From positions 496,126 through 560,125 of the forward strand of contig NZ_NKQJ01000001.1 in the NCBI RefSeq assembly GCF_002312815.1: 64,000 nucleotides of DNA. The letters are read 5' to 3'. Made by a program: the position numbers and the translations under genes. Positions 35,861-45,863 of this stretch are shown piece after piece. How positions within the stretch are numbered: the first letter of the stretch is position 1; each line of letters begins with the position of its first letter. Under the pieces are notes generated by a model that was given only the letters and a program-made list of their open reading frames with translations, searched no databases and was not told where the DNA came from. This DNA is from Agaribacterium haliotis (GTDB taxonomy: Bacteria; Pseudomonadota; Gammaproteobacteria; Pseudomonadales; Cellvibrionaceae).

Positions 35861-37948
35861 ATGGCTGTTGATCTTTCCAAATACCGCAATATCGGTATTT
35901 TTGCCCACGTTGATGCGGGTAAAACGACCTCTACTGAGCGTATCCTTAAGCTGACCGGTAAAATCCACAAAACTGGTGAAGTACACGATGGTGAATCCAC
36001 CACTGACTTCATGGAGCAGGAAGCTGAGCGTGGTATTACCATTCAATCAGCAGCTACCACCTGTTTCTGGAATGACCACCGCTTAAACATCATCGATACC
36101 CCAGGGCACGTTGACTTCACCGTAGAAGTTTACCGCTCACTGAAGGTACTCGACGGTGGTGTCGGTGTATTCTGTGGTTCCGGCGGCGTTGAGCCTCAGT
36201 CAGAGACTAACTGGCGCTACGCAAACGAATCAGAAGTATCCCGTCTGATCTTCGTTAACAAACTCGACCGCCTAGGTGCCGACTTCTACCGCGTTGTCGA
36301 CCAGGTCAAAAACGTATTGGGCGCCAACCCACTGGTTATGACCCTGCCCATCGGCCGCGAAGACGACTTTGTTGGTGTTGTCGACGTACTGAGCAAAAAA
36401 GCCTACGTTTGGGACGACTCCGGTCTGCCAGAAAACTTCGAAATCACTGACGTTCCAGCCGATATGGTTGACGACGTTGACATGTACCACGAGCAACTGA
36501 TCGAAACCGCCGTTGAGCAGGACGACGATCTGATGATGGCCTACATGGAAGGTGAAGTACCTTCTGTTGAAGACATCAAGCGCTGTATCCGCAAAGGTAC
36601 CCGCGAGCTGGCTTTCTTCCCGACTTACTGTGGTTCCGCATTTAAGAACAAAGGTATTCAGCTGATGCTGGACGCCGTTGTTGACTACCTGCCTGCACCG
36701 ACCGAAGTTGACCCGCAAGATCTGACTGACGCCGAAGGTACTCCTACCGGCGAGAAAGCCATCGTTAGCGCTGACGAGCCTCTGCGCGCGCTGGCATTTA
36801 AGATCATGGACGACCGTTTTGGCGCCCTGACCTTTATCCGCATCTACTCTGGCGTACTGAACAAGGGTGACACCATCCTTAACAGTTTCACCGGCAAAAC
36901 TGAGCGTGTTGGCCGTATGGTTGAGATGCACGCCGATGAGCGTACCGAGCTGAGCAGCGCTCAAGCGGGTGACATCATCGCCATTGTTGGCATGAAGAAC
37001 GTTCAAACTGGTCACACTCTGTGTGATCCTAAGCACGAATGTACTCTGGAACCCATGGTATTCCCTGAGCCGGTAATCTCTATCGCGGTATCACCTAAAG
37101 AAAAAGGTGGCGCCGAGAAGATGGGTGTTGCTATCGGCAAGATGGTTGCAGAAGATCCAACTTTCGTTGTTGAAACCGACGAAGACAGCGGCGAAACCAT
37201 CCTGAAAGGTATGGGTGAGCTTCACCTCGACATTAAAGTAGACATTCTGAAGCGTACCTACGGCGTTGAGCTGAATGTTGGTCAGCCTCAGGTTGCCTAC
37301 CGCGAGACCATTACTCAGAAGATCGAAGACAGCTACACCCACAAGAAGCAGTCTGGTGGTTCTGGTCAGTTCGGTAAGATCGATTACCGCATCAGCCCGA
37401 ACGAGCCTGGCACTGGCTTTACCTTCGAGTCTACCGTTGTTGGTGGTAACGTTCCTAAGGAATTCTTCCCGGCTATTGAGAAGGGCTTCAAAGGCATGAT
37501 GGAAGAAGGTCCTCTGGCCAAGTTCCCAATGCTGGACGTTCACGTTGAGCTGTTCGACGGTGGTTTCCACGCAGTTGACTCCTCGGCCGTAGCCTTCGAA
37601 ATCGCCGCTAAAGGCGCTTACCGTCAATCCATGCCTAAAGCCGGCCCTCAGCTGATCGAGCCCATCATGAAGGTTGACGTGTTCACTCCAGACGATCACG
37701 TTGGTGACGTTATTGGTGACCTGAACCGTCGTCGCGGCATGATCAAAGATCAGGAAGCTGGCGCTACTGGTGTTCGCATTAAAGCTGACGTTCCTCTTGC
37801 AGAAATGTTCGGTTACATCGGCCACCTGCGTACCATTACTTCTGGCCGCGGTCAGTTCTCAATGGAATTCAGCCACTACCTGCCTTGTCCGCAACAGGTT
37901 GCTGAAACTGTTATCGCAGCTGCCAAAGAGCGCGACGAAGCTAAATAA
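35861..37948 (+). CDS. fusA: Elongation factor G (second, stand-alone copy type)
   Basis: A 695-residue translocase. The G domain starts [20 protein letters not shown] (P loop), continues with the switch region [13 protein letters not shown], then IDTPGHVDF and FVNKLDR. The C-terminal domains end in [15 protein letters not shown]. The gene stands alone with its own promoter and terminator, not in an rpsL-rpsG-fusA-tufA cluster, so it looks like the second EF-G found in many marine gammaproteobacteria. Its codon use is distinctly biased (many GGT and GTT) compared with neighbours, as for highly expressed genes. Whether it serves translocation or ribosome recycling is not resolved. Confidence 0.93.
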   Translation: MAVDLSKYRNIGIFAHVDAGKTTSTERILKLTGKIHKTGEVHDGESTTDFMEQEAERGITIQSAATTCFWNDHRLNIIDTPGHVDFTVEVYRSLKVLDGGVGVFCGSGGVEPQSETNWRYANESEVSRLIFVNKLDRLGADFYRVVDQVKNVLGANPLVMTLPIGREDDFVGVVDVLSKKAYVWDDSGLPENFEITDVPADMVDDVDMYHEQLIETAVEQDDDLMMAYMEGEVPSVEDIKRCIRKGTRELAFFPTYCGSAFKNKGIQLMLDAVVDYLPAPTEVDPQDLTDAEGTPTGEKAIVSADEPLRALAFKIMDDRFGALTFIRIYSGVLNKGDTILNSFTGKTERVGRMVEMHADERTELSSAQAGDIIAIVGMKNVQTGHTLCDPKHECTLEPMVFPEPVISIAVSPKEKGGAEKMGVAIGKMVAEDPTFVVETDEDSGETILKGMGELHLDIKVDILKRTYGVELNVGQPQVAYRETITQKIEDSYTHKKQSGGSGQFGKIDYRISPNEPGTGFTFESTVVGGNVPKEFFPAIEKGFKGMMEEGPLAKFPMLDVHVELFDGGFHAVDSSAVAFEIAAKGAYRQSMPKAGPQLIEPIMKVDVFTPDDHVGDVIGDLNRRRGMIKDQEAGATGVRIKADVPLAEMFGYIGHLRTITSGRGQFSMEFSHYLPCPQQVAETVIAAAKERDEAK

Positions 37949-37973
37949 GCCCAGCTTTATCAAGCCAGATCAA

Positions 37974-38006
37974 AAACCCTGCCGGCGCAAGCCCGCAGGG
38001 TTTTTT
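37974..38006 (+). terminator. Rho-independent terminator of EF-G
   Basis: CCCTGCCGGC-GCAA-GCCCGCAGGG forms a stem with one mismatch, followed by TTTTTT. It starts 26 bases after the stop codon. Confidence 0.85.
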
Positions 38007-38173
38007 CATGCCCTTCACAAACGGCGCCCGGATAAAAATGCATACTTAGTGGGTGTTTGGCGACACAAACCTGCAACTATAGTCTTAGTTAACAAAATAA
38101 ATGTGAAGGCTCACTCAGCACGCCTACCGGCGATTACAGTAAACTTGCAAAATTCCAGCGAATTGAACGAACA

Positions 38174-38965
38174 ATGATCAAGACACGCCTATTTGCATCC
38201 CTCGCACTGTGCTTCAGCAGTCTCACCACACTAGCGGACGACGATACCAGCTGGCTTTACAAACCCGAGCCCCTTGCCCTAGAAGTCATCGACTCCTACC
38301 TCGAACTACACACTGGCCCCGGGCGCGGCTATCCGGTATTTAATGTTGTTGAGCAAGGCGATCATATCGACGTGCTCACTCGCCGGCCAGATTGGTACGA
38401 AGTGCGCACTCAGGACAACAAGGTTGGCTGGGTCAAAGCCGCGCAGCTCGGCCGCACCCTGCAGGCCTCGGGCGAGCCGGCCGACCTCCCCTCCGTTGGC
38501 TACGGCAACTATTCAGTTAATCGCTGGCGCATCGGCATGAGTGCCGGCAGCTTTAGCGCCGAAGAGCTCGCCGACGCCGAAACCTTTAGCGCCAGCTTAA
38601 GTTATCACCCGTGGAGCTTTCTCGGCGGCGAACTCGAAGCCGGGAAGTTTTATGGTGACGAAGCGCGCGGCAGCCAGATCGCGTTCAATTTTGTCTTTGA
38701 GCCCTTTCCACTTTTTGATGCCACAGCCGGTTTTAGGCTGTCGCCGGCGCTCATTTACGGCCTCGGCAAAACCGATTTTCAAGTCCAACCACGGCAAATT
38801 GTCGGCGATCTCGAATCCGCCGATCACAGCCTGATTGGCGCGCGCCTGAACTACTACCTCGGGCGCAATTTTATTATGCGCGGCGAATACCGCACACTTA
38901 CATTAGATACAGATGATCAAGAGGAATTCGACACATGGCTCTTAGGCTTCACCACCTTCTTTTAA
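38174..38965 (+). CDS. SH3-domain plus outer-membrane barrel protein
   Basis: A 263-residue exported protein. The signal peptide ends near TLADD. An SH3b-like domain spans about residues 38-90 (YLELHTGPGRGYPVFNVVEQGDHIDVL... WYEVRTQDNKVGWV). The rest alternates strands typical of an outer-membrane barrel and ends in aromatic TWLLGFTTFF. SH3b domains often bind peptidoglycan, so the protein may tie the outer membrane to the wall. It overlaps the following barrel gene by 31 bases and starts the Glt/Agl-like region. Confidence 0.78.
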   Translation: MIKTRLFASLALCFSSLTTLADDDTSWLYKPEPLALEVIDSYLELHTGPGRGYPVFNVVEQGDHIDVLTRRPDWYEVRTQDNKVGWVKAAQLGRTLQASGEPADLPSVGYGNYSVNRWRIGMSAGSFSAEELADAETFSASLSYHPWSFLGGELEAGKFYGDEARGSQIAFNFVFEPFPLFDATAGFRLSPALIYGLGKTDFQVQPRQIVGDLESADHSLIGARLNYYLGRNFIMRGEYRTLTLDTDDQEEFDTWLLGFTTFF

Positions 38966-39513
38966 GCCTACTTCCCTTCGCCGCCACCGTCGAAGCAGAG
39001 CAAAAAAGACCGGATCTCGACAACGAATTGTTTGAATTTGGCATCGATGCAGGTTTGCTCGCGATCCAGGATTTTAATACCGAGATCGGCCTCGGTTTTA
39101 ACGCGACTTTTCACGGCTCAGAGGATTTTTTTATCCAGTTTAACTACCTCGCTGCCGAGGCAAGTTACAGCGCCTTTGAAAATAGCCAGGGCGCCTACTT
39201 CGAGGGTGGAGACAGAGACTTTATTCACTACGATTTACTGCTTGGCTACAACCTCTTAGCCGGCGAGCTCTATGTCAGCGAAGCCAACAGCACACTGAGC
39301 AACCTGTATATCGTTGGCGGTGTCGGCAATATCAGTTTTGGTGGAGAAGAAAGCTTTAGCGCTACAGCCGGTATCGGTTACAAGTTGGGGTTAAGCCGCC
39401 GCTTAAACCTGCGCTTAGACTTTCGCGATCACATATATCAAAGCAACCTGATTGCCGAAGACAGCACCAGCCACAATATGCAGTTTACTTTGGGTGTGGG
39501 TTATCTGCTTTAA
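38935..39513 (+). CDS. Outer-membrane beta-barrel protein
   Basis: A 192-residue exported protein with signal peptide MALRLHHLLLSLLPFAATVEA. The mature part has alternating hydrophobic strands (FFIQFNYLAAEASYSAF, FIHYDLLLGYNLL, MQFTLGVGYLL) and a short Glu/Asp-rich start. Collinear features are shared with the minus-strand barrel at 39690. It belongs to the small barrel type often seen beside Glt/Agl-like motor genes. Its partner genes are the TPR and ExbBD-like cluster downstream. Confidence 0.75.
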   Translation: MALRLHHLLLSLLPFAATVEAEQKRPDLDNELFEFGIDAGLLAIQDFNTEIGLGFNATFHGSEDFFIQFNYLAAEASYSAFENSQGAYFEGGDRDFIHYDLLLGYNLLAGELYVSEANSTLSNLYIVGGVGNISFGGEESFSATAGIGYKLGLSRRLNLRLDFRDHIYQSNLIAEDSTSHNMQFTLGVGYLL

Positions 39514-39689
39514 GTAGACTCCAAATTTCAGATCGCACCGGAGCCAGAGTTCGGCAAAGACCCTCGGGACACGCGGTAAATACTTCCATGTAGGCTCGTC
39601 GACAGCATGCCCGCTGTTGACGGCCCGGCTTAACTCTACTCCAGCCCAGCCATACTCAACCCCGGCCCAGCAACAACAAGCTTAAGTTT
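39514..39689. repeat. Decayed extragenic repeat, related to the 27.2-kb element
   Basis: This 176-base gap contains GGGACACGCGGTAAATAC, then TTCCATGTAGGCTCG. It resembles GGGACGCCGTAAGCCC and GTCCATGGGGGCTTCG in the candidate element at 27186-27434. The shared frame is GGGAC(A)CGC-GTAA, then CCATG and GGCT. It suggests a dispersed repeat family with degenerate copies. No coding frame is supported here. Confidence 0.4.
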
Positions 39690-40334
39690 TTAAAACAAAG
39701 CGCTAAGCCCAAATACCAACTCTAAATTCTGAGTGGTTTTTTCTTCGCCGAGAAAACTGCGGCTGACAACGTGATCGCGCATACGTAAATCCGCGGTCAA
39801 CCAGTCGTTCAACACTAGTTTATAAGTCGCACCAAAAACCAAACCGATATCGCTTTCACCAGCAAAATTGACATTTTCTAAACCGAAGTCGGCATAGAGG
39901 TGCGTACTAAGCTTGCGCCCCTGCCCCCAAAAACTTCGCCCCTCCAAAAATTCATAAGCGCCGAGCAGTGAAAGATATTGAAAGCCCGAGTCCCGGTCTT
40001 TTACAAAATCACCGCCGACAACATCCTCAAAAGAAGCCTCCGGTGCGGATGACTTTCCATAGGCAAGAGCAAGCAACCAGCGATCGTTCAAATGGTAGTT
40101 CCCGCTCGCCCCGACAATCGACACCGTGTCGAAATCTTCAAGGGAAATAAAACCAACGTACGCCCCCAGCTCAAACGATTCATCATCGATCGCCGCCGAT
40201 TTTATTTCCGGGACTTTTTTCACCGGCTCAACAACCGTTACTTCTTTATCGTCATCAACGGCCTGACCTATGGTCTGCGCATACACTGAAGTAGTAGAAA
40301 ACATAAGCGCCAGCGCAGTAATCGTTTTTTTCAC
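39690..40334 (-). CDS. Outer-membrane beta-barrel protein, minus-strand paralogue
   Basis: A 214-residue exported protein beginning MKKTITALALMFSTTSVYAQ. A charged linker leads into strands such as LHLYADFGLENVNFAG-like (STHLYADFGLENVNFAG), LVFGATYKLVLNDWLTADLRMRDHVV, and the end LELVFGLSALF. The RDHVV/RDHIYQ match near the C-terminus links it to the barrel at 38935. The start is GTG 40334, with GAGG upstream. It is transcribed away from the TPR/motor operon. Confidence 0.75.
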   Translation of the reverse strand: MKKTITALALMFSTTSVYAQTIGQAVDDDKEVTVVEPVKKVPEIKSAAIDDESFELGAYVGFISLEDFDTVSIVGASGNYHLNDRWLLALAYGKSSAPEASFEDVVGGDFVKDRDSGFQYLSLLGAYEFLEGRSFWGQGRKLSTHLYADFGLENVNFAGESDIGLVFGATYKLVLNDWLTADLRMRDHVVSRSFLGEEKTTQNLELVFGLSALF

Positions 40335-40543
40335 TTTTCGCCTCGAGAAAAATTAAATTCCAATAAAAAGAAATAGGCGCCATTTTTTTGGCGCAACTTG
40401 GCTGTCGCCAAAAAACTCTTAGCTCAACTATAACAAAAGGCTTAAGATTCGACCGCAGACGAATGAAACAATAGTGACACAAGTACCAATCAGAAGTATT
40501 AGATTCGCTCTAAATCACAACCGCGACTTTTGAGCGGGAATAG

Positions 40544-40559
40544 CGTGATGAAAATCACA
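40544..40559 (+). promoter_or_regulatory. CRP/Vfr-like binding site
   Basis: CGTGATGAAAATCACA fits the TGTGA-N6-TCACA palindrome with one mismatch. Its centre is about 41 bases before the start site predicted from the -10 box at 40580-40585, the usual spacing for class II CRP activation. Which regulator binds is inference. Confidence 0.55.
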
Positions 40560-40579
40560 CTTGATCACAGAACATGCTT

Positions 40580-40585
40580 TATAGT
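40580..40585 (+). promoter_or_regulatory. -10 box of the Glt/Agl-like operon
   Basis: TATAGT lies about 124 bases before the first gene of the operon at 40709. No good -35 box is seen, as expected for a CRP-activated promoter. Confidence 0.45.
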
Positions 40586-40708
40586 TCCGCCCTAAATAGC
40601 AAGCTCAAATATCTGTGTATAAATTGACGTTTGCCCACAGCTTGACCTCCGGCTCCAGCCGCCCAAAGCTTAAAAACTGCTCGACCGTTTGAGACAAAGA
40701 AGCACACT

Positions 40709-41281
40709 ATGATGTTTAAAAAAACAGCCTCTTACTGCCTAAGCGCATTTATTATGCTTAGTTCAGCACTCGCGCAGAGTACCGAACAGGCCGAAGTACT
40801 TGGCACCCCCGCTAACGACAGCAAAAACTTAGAAGAAATAGAGAAGCTCAGCAGTGATATCCAGGCGCTTAAATTGAGCATGATTGATCTGAACAAAGAG
40901 CTACTCGAACTCGAAGAGCAACTGTTGTATCCATCGAGTACAAAATACAGCGTATTTGTCTCAATTAAAGGCGGCCAGTTTTTTAGCCTGGAAAGTGTCA
41001 AGCTAAAACTCGACGGCAAACTTGTTGTTACCCAACTTTATGATCAACAAAAACGCGACGCACTCGCCCGCGGGGGCATACACAAGCTTTTTGTTACCAA
41101 TCTGAGCGAAGGCGAGCACACAGCCACCGTCTTTTTTACAGGCCTTGGCCCCAACGCCACGCCCTATAAACGCGCCGCTGAACTCAGTTTTGAAAAAGGC
41201 CCAGGGCAAGGTTTCCTCGAGCTGGCCATCGAAGATAAAGGCGCCTCACAGGAGGCCGAATTTAAACTTCGGCAGTGGTAA
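40709..41281 (+). CDS. Exported coiled-coil protein of the Glt/Agl-like operon
   Basis: A 190-residue secreted protein. After a signal peptide ending near SSALA comes a coiled coil (about residues 38-75; LEEIEKLSSDIQALKLSMIDLNKELLELEEQ). A beta-rich domain follows (KYSVFVSIKGGQFFSLESVKLKLDGKLVV... HTATVFFTGLGPNA). The product is not recognised as a named Glt protein. It is the first gene of the operon; the next gene begins inside its final bases. It may be a periplasmic linker of the complex. Confidence 0.7.
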   Translation: MMFKKTASYCLSAFIMLSSALAQSTEQAEVLGTPANDSKNLEEIEKLSSDIQALKLSMIDLNKELLELEEQLLYPSSTKYSVFVSIKGGQFFSLESVKLKLDGKLVVTQLYDQQKRDALARGGIHKLFVTNLSEGEHTATVFFTGLGPNATPYKRAAELSFEKGPGQGFLELAIEDKGASQEAEFKLRQW

Positions 41282-41295
41282 TTCTGGAGCCCACC

Positions 41296-43026
41296 TTGCA
41301 TCGTTATATCCGCTACACCGTTCTGAGCCTTAGCTGCTTACTCGCTTTGTCGCCACTGGCCCACGCCATTAGTAAAAAAGCTGAGAAAAAAAGAGAAGAA
41401 TTACAGTACGGCACCGTTTTATATGAATTTTACCAGCGCGACTTTTTTAATGCGCTGGTGAACAACGCCTATGTTGAAACTCAGCAAAATCGCTTTGCTC
41501 TGGTCGATGACGGCCAATTATTAAAAGGCGGCATGCAGTTAAACTACGGTTTACCCGAAGCTGCGAAACAACTGTTTGAAGACACACTGCACAACAGTGA
41601 TAAAACAACGGTCCGCAATGCCGCCTGGTATTACCTGGCGAAACTGTATTACGCAAAATCAAATAGCCCCGCCGCGAAAGAGGCACTCGATCATATTCGC
41701 GGAGCCATTCGCCACGATTTGCATATTGACTATCACTACCTGAGCTCACTAATCGGTAGTGATGGCAAACATACTCAGGCCAGCCGGGAAACACTCGACA
41801 AACTCAAAGGTGACCTGCCCGAATACCCATATTATTTATTTAACTTTGCTGTTAGAGCGCTCGAACAGGGTCGCACCGATGAGGCCCGGGCACTGATGAA
41901 AGAGGTACAAAGTTATGCCTACCTCGGCGAAGAATACGAAGTACTCGCCGACCGCAGCAAACACGGCTTAAGCATTATCGCCAGCAAAGAGGGCAACTTA
42001 CTCGCCGCCTGGCAAGAGCTTTCCAGCATACGCACCACTGGGCTTTACTCAAACCGCGCTCTGCTTTCTTACGCCTGGACCGCAATCAAGCTGAAACAAT
42101 ATAAAGCCGCTATTCCGGCCCTGCAGATTCTCGACGAGCGCGCCATTGCGCTGCCGGAAGTGCAAGAAGCGAAAGTACTTTTAGCTCACCTCTACGAACA
42201 AGATCAGCTGCCTCGCAAAGCGCTTAAGCAAAACATTGTTGCTGAAAAAGAGTTTGATAAGGGCCTGGCCATGCTCGATGAAGCCGAACGCATCATCGAT
42301 ATGAAAGACGTGCCCAAAGAATTTATTGCCAACTTAAATAATGTTGTGCGCGAAACCGACTGGTATGGAGAACGCCCGGAAGTAGACTACCGCCAGCTTA
42401 CGCCATTTTTGATCGACCTTCTGGCGGCCAACAATTTTAACGAAGCCCTGCGCGAGCTCGGCGACCTGTATTCAATTCGCGAAAACATCGAGTTTTGGCT
42501 GCTGCAACAAGACCAGCACCTGCTTATCCTCGACGAAGCTCAGCGCAAAACCTACGATGATGCGACCCGCGCCCATATTCAAAGCCGCGACCAGCTCGCC
42601 GCACAGCTGGCTCGCCTTGAAAAAGAACAGCGACTGTTATTGTTGTCGTTAGAACAGCAAGATCAGCAGCGCTTCGACAGTTTACTCGAATCGACCCGCG
42701 CAGAACTGCGCAAGAGCGACAATCGCCTCAACTTTATCAAAAGCATTGACGAGCCCTACCGACCACCGGCGAACCTCGCCCCCGACATAGAACAAAAGCG
42801 AGAACAGCTGCTGCAAAAACTCAGCGAAACAAATGAATTGGTCGAGCGCCTGGAAGTCATTGTGCGCGCCCAGGTCAAACACGAACTCGGCCGTCACCGT
42901 TCGCGCATGACCTATTACCAAGCCCAGGCGCGCCTGGCCAAAGCCAGACTCTACGACGCCACCTTGCAAGATTTAAACAAGGCCAAAAAACGAGTGCAAA
43001 AAAACGCACCCGGAGCTAAGAATTAA
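41296..43026 (+). CDS. TPR-rich periplasmic protein of the Glt/Agl-like operon
   Basis: A 576-residue exported protein. TPR-like helical repeats cover about residues 40-340 (for example YYLAKLYYAKSNSPAAKEAL). A long coiled coil occupies the C-terminal third (DQLAAQLARLEKEQRLLLLSLEQ..., then REQLLQKLSETNELVERLEV). The start is TTG 41296, six bases after GGAG, which gives a clean signal peptide (MHRYIRYTVLSLSC... AHA). A GTG at 41275 is also in frame. It ends with TAATG overlap onto the next gene. Confidence 0.78.
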   Translation: MHRYIRYTVLSLSCLLALSPLAHAISKKAEKKREELQYGTVLYEFYQRDFFNALVNNAYVETQQNRFALVDDGQLLKGGMQLNYGLPEAAKQLFEDTLHNSDKTTVRNAAWYYLAKLYYAKSNSPAAKEALDHIRGAIRHDLHIDYHYLSSLIGSDGKHTQASRETLDKLKGDLPEYPYYLFNFAVRALEQGRTDEARALMKEVQSYAYLGEEYEVLADRSKHGLSIIASKEGNLLAAWQELSSIRTTGLYSNRALLSYAWTAIKLKQYKAAIPALQILDERAIALPEVQEAKVLLAHLYEQDQLPRKALKQNIVAEKEFDKGLAMLDEAERIIDMKDVPKEFIANLNNVVRETDWYGERPEVDYRQLTPFLIDLLAANNFNEALRELGDLYSIRENIEFWLLQQDQHLLILDEAQRKTYDDATRAHIQSRDQLAAQLARLEKEQRLLLLSLEQQDQQRFDSLLESTRAELRKSDNRLNFIKSIDEPYRPPANLAPDIEQKREQLLQKLSETNELVERLEVIVRAQVKHELGRHRSRMTYYQAQARLAKARLYDATLQDLNKAKKRVQKNAPGAKN

Positions 43027-45863
43027 TGAAGTACCGCCATCAACTTATTTATCTCAGTTTGCTCAGCCTCGGCCTCAGCGCCTGCGGCGGCAATACCAAA
43101 ACTCTCGGCCAGCTTGAGTACGAGCCGGAGCAAGAGGAGAACGTCGAGTTTGAAAAGCTCAGCCACGAACAAGTGCGCCAGGAATACAAAGAGCTGCTCG
43201 ATGTTTTTGAAGACGAGCAGCTCAAAGAAAATATCGAGCGTCGCATCGCCGACGTGTACATGATCGAAGGCACGCAAGAGCAAGCCAACTCGAATGAAGA
43301 TTCAAGTTATTATGTCGATGCCATTAAGGCGTATCGCAACATACTTGAGCGCTACCCAAACAGCCCCGACAACGCCGAGGTGCTGTATCAACTCGCCAAA
43401 GCCTACGACATGGAAGGCGAGCAAGATGAAGCTCAAGCCATGCTCGAAGAACTGGTCAACTTACACCCGAGCTACGCCAACAACGCCGAAGCTTATTTCC
43501 GCCTCGGCGATATCTATTTTGGCCAGCAGCATTACAGCAAGGCTGCCAACGCCTACCAAGCGGTCACCGAGCTCGGCGATAGCAAGCTCAAGCTCAACGC
43601 GCACTACATGCTCGGTTGGGCCCAGTACAAACGCTCGCAGTTTCGCACCGCGGCAACGAGTTTTGCGTTTGTGCTCGACTCCCTGCTCGGCACCACCGAC
43701 AACACCGATCAGCTCGACAAAAAGCAAGCTGCGGTTGCCGATGACGCCCTGCATTCACTGAGCCTTGCGATCGATAAAATTGGCGGTGCCGACGCCGTCG
43801 CCAGCCTCGATAAGCTCGATCAAAAACCCTATGCCTGGCTGATCTACGAAAAACTCGGCCAGTTTTATTTTGATAAAGAGCTCTACGAGCAAGCTGCGCA
43901 CAGCTATCGCGCCTTTCTCACCGCCAACCCTATGCACGCGCGCGCACCGAGCTTTCATCAACAAATTATTCAAACCTATGTCGATGGTGGTTTTCCACGC
44001 CAGGCCCTTGAAGAAAAATATAAATTTGTCGACAGCTACGGCATCTATTCGCGCTATTACAAAAAACTCGGCGCCGACAACGCAACCCTGGCTAGGCTGA
44101 AAACCTACCTCGACGAACTGGCCCGCCACAACTACGCCGAAGGCCTGGCCTACGGCGAGGAAATCGACAGTTTAATCACCGGCAACGGCGATAAAGGCGA
44201 ACTCGACAAACTTAAAAACAAACAAAAAAGCAGCTTTGCAAAAGCCGCCGAGTTTTACGGTCAATACCTCGCCAGCTTCCCGAACGACGAGCGCTACGAC
44301 GAAATCACCTTCTTGCAAGCTGAAGCCTGGTTTATTGCCGGCAACTACGAAGCGGCCATCAAAGGCTATGAATTTGTCGCCTACAGCCCCAAGGGCAGCA
44401 GCGCAAAAGCGCACGCCGCCGACGCCGGCTACGCCGCCATTCTTGCCTATCAGAAACAAATCGACGGTTTAGCCCAGGCCAGCGACACGGCCAAACAATG
44501 GCAAGCCCAGGCCGTCGACTCCATGCTGCGCTTTGCCAAGTTTTACCACGCCGATCAGCGCTCACCGGGCGTGCTCACCAACGCGGCGGAATATATGTTT
44601 GGCTTAAATGAATACGAGCGCGCGATTGAAACCGGTGTCGCCCTGCTCGATGGCAACGACAAGCTCGACCCAGAGCTGAGCAAAACCGCACTCGGCATTG
44701 TTGCGCACTCCTGGTTCAAGCTTGAAGATTACGCGCAGGCTCAGAAGTATTATCAACAGCAGCGCGCACTCACGGCCGATGGCAGCGAAGAATACCGCGC
44801 AATCTCCGAGCGCCTGGCAAACAGCACTTACAAACTCTCCGAGGCCCAGCTCAGCGAAGACAAAGTCGACGAAGCCATCGAGCAACTGCTGAACATTAAA
44901 GTTTGGACGCCGGACTCACCGGTCCGGGTTGTCGCCCAGTACGACGCCGCCAGTTTAATGCTCGAGCACCAGCGCTGGCACGACGCCATTACCGAGCTGC
45001 AAGAGTTAAAAACCCTGTACCCGGAGCACGAACTTGCGCCTGAATTCCCGCGCAAGCTCGCCTACGCCTACCGCGCCGATGAGCAGTGGAGCGAGGCCTC
45101 AAACGCCTACCTTTGGCTCTATCAAAACGACGCCGATCCGGAAATTCGTCGCGAGGCGCTGTTCAGTGCCGCAGAAATGTTTGAGCAAAACAAAGACTAC
45201 GAGGCTGCCATTGAGCACTTCCGCCGCTACGCCTACGCCTACGAACAACCCTTTGAAGTTCGTATGGAAGCGCGCTACAAGCTGGCCAGCATTTACGCGC
45301 AGACCGGCGACGTCGGTAAATCACAGTACTGGCTGCGCCGCATCGTCGACGGCGATCGCAAGGCGGGCAGCCAGCGCACCGAGCGCAGCCGCTGGCTCGG
45401 CGCCTGGGCCCATATGCAATACGGCGATTATTTTGCCGGCGAGTTTGAGCGCAGCCGCCTGCGCCAGCCTCTGCCTACCAGCCTTGCCAAAAAACAGAAA
45501 TTTATGGGCGACGCCATTTCGCGCTATGAACAAAGTGCCGAACTCGGCTTTTTAGAATTTACCACCCAGAGCAGCTACAAAATTGCCGGCCTGTATAACG
45601 AGCTCGCCAGCGCACTGCACAACAGCCCGCGCCCGCAAGGTTTGAGCGCGACCGACTTGCAAACTTACAACCAGGTTATCGAGCAGCAGAGCGCCCCGCT
45701 TAAACAGCTTGCCGCCGAGCTCTATAGCGCCAACGTCGAGCGCGCCTGGCAAGGCCTGTACAACGAATGGATTCAAAAGAGCTTTGACGTGCTGCAAGAA
45801 CTCAACCCCGACCGTTTTAACAAACAAGAGCGCCTGACAAACTATGGTGAAGAAATCCGTTAA
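43026..45863 (+). CDS. Large TPR lipoprotein, AgmU/GltD-like
   Basis: A 945-residue lipoprotein. The lipobox LSAC gives Cys19-20, followed by Glu-rich linkers, then many tetratricopeptide repeats (YPNSPDNAEVLYQLAKAYDMEG, YANNAEAYFRLGDIYFGQQH, and others) up to near residue 800. TPR giants such as AgmU/GltD sit in the periplasm in Myxococcus gliding machinery; this assignment is by gene content and architecture, not by alignment. It overlaps both neighbours by 1 and 20 bases. An isolated TPR scaffold without motility is an alternative. Confidence 0.8.
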   Translation: MKYRHQLIYLSLLSLGLSACGGNTKTLGQLEYEPEQEENVEFEKLSHEQVRQEYKELLDVFEDEQLKENIERRIADVYMIEGTQEQANSNEDSSYYVDAIKAYRNILERYPNSPDNAEVLYQLAKAYDMEGEQDEAQAMLEELVNLHPSYANNAEAYFRLGDIYFGQQHYSKAANAYQAVTELGDSKLKLNAHYMLGWAQYKRSQFRTAATSFAFVLDSLLGTTDNTDQLDKKQAAVADDALHSLSLAIDKIGGADAVASLDKLDQKPYAWLIYEKLGQFYFDKELYEQAAHSYRAFLTANPMHARAPSFHQQIIQTYVDGGFPRQALEEKYKFVDSYGIYSRYYKKLGADNATLARLKTYLDELARHNYAEGLAYGEEIDSLITGNGDKGELDKLKNKQKSSFAKAAEFYGQYLASFPNDERYDEITFLQAEAWFIAGNYEAAIKGYEFVAYSPKGSSAKAHAADAGYAAILAYQKQIDGLAQASDTAKQWQAQAVDSMLRFAKFYHADQRSPGVLTNAAEYMFGLNEYERAIETGVALLDGNDKLDPELSKTALGIVAHSWFKLEDYAQAQKYYQQQRALTADGSEEYRAISERLANSTYKLSEAQLSEDKVDEAIEQLLNIKVWTPDSPVRVVAQYDAASLMLEHQRWHDAITELQELKTLYPEHELAPEFPRKLAYAYRADEQWSEASNAYLWLYQNDADPEIRREALFSAAEMFEQNKDYEAAIEHFRRYAYAYEQPFEVRMEARYKLASIYAQTGDVGKSQYWLRRIVDGDRKAGSQRTERSRWLGAWAHMQYGDYFAGEFERSRLRQPLPTSLAKKQKFMGDAISRYEQSAELGFLEFTTQSSYKIAGLYNELASALHNSPRPQGLSATDLQTYNQVIEQQSAPLKQLAAELYSANVERAWQGLYNEWIQKSFDVLQELNPDRFNKQERLTNYGEEIR

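Noticed and set aside
36272-37825. Two long minus-strand open frames (about 250 residues each) inside the EF-G gene
   Set aside because: They are shadows of the strongly biased EF-G codons on the opposite strand; no ribosome site or domain is seen, and EF-G itself is certain.
41275-41295. GTG start seven codons upstream of the TPR protein
   Set aside because: The TTG at 41296 has GGAG at the right distance and gives a clean signal peptide.
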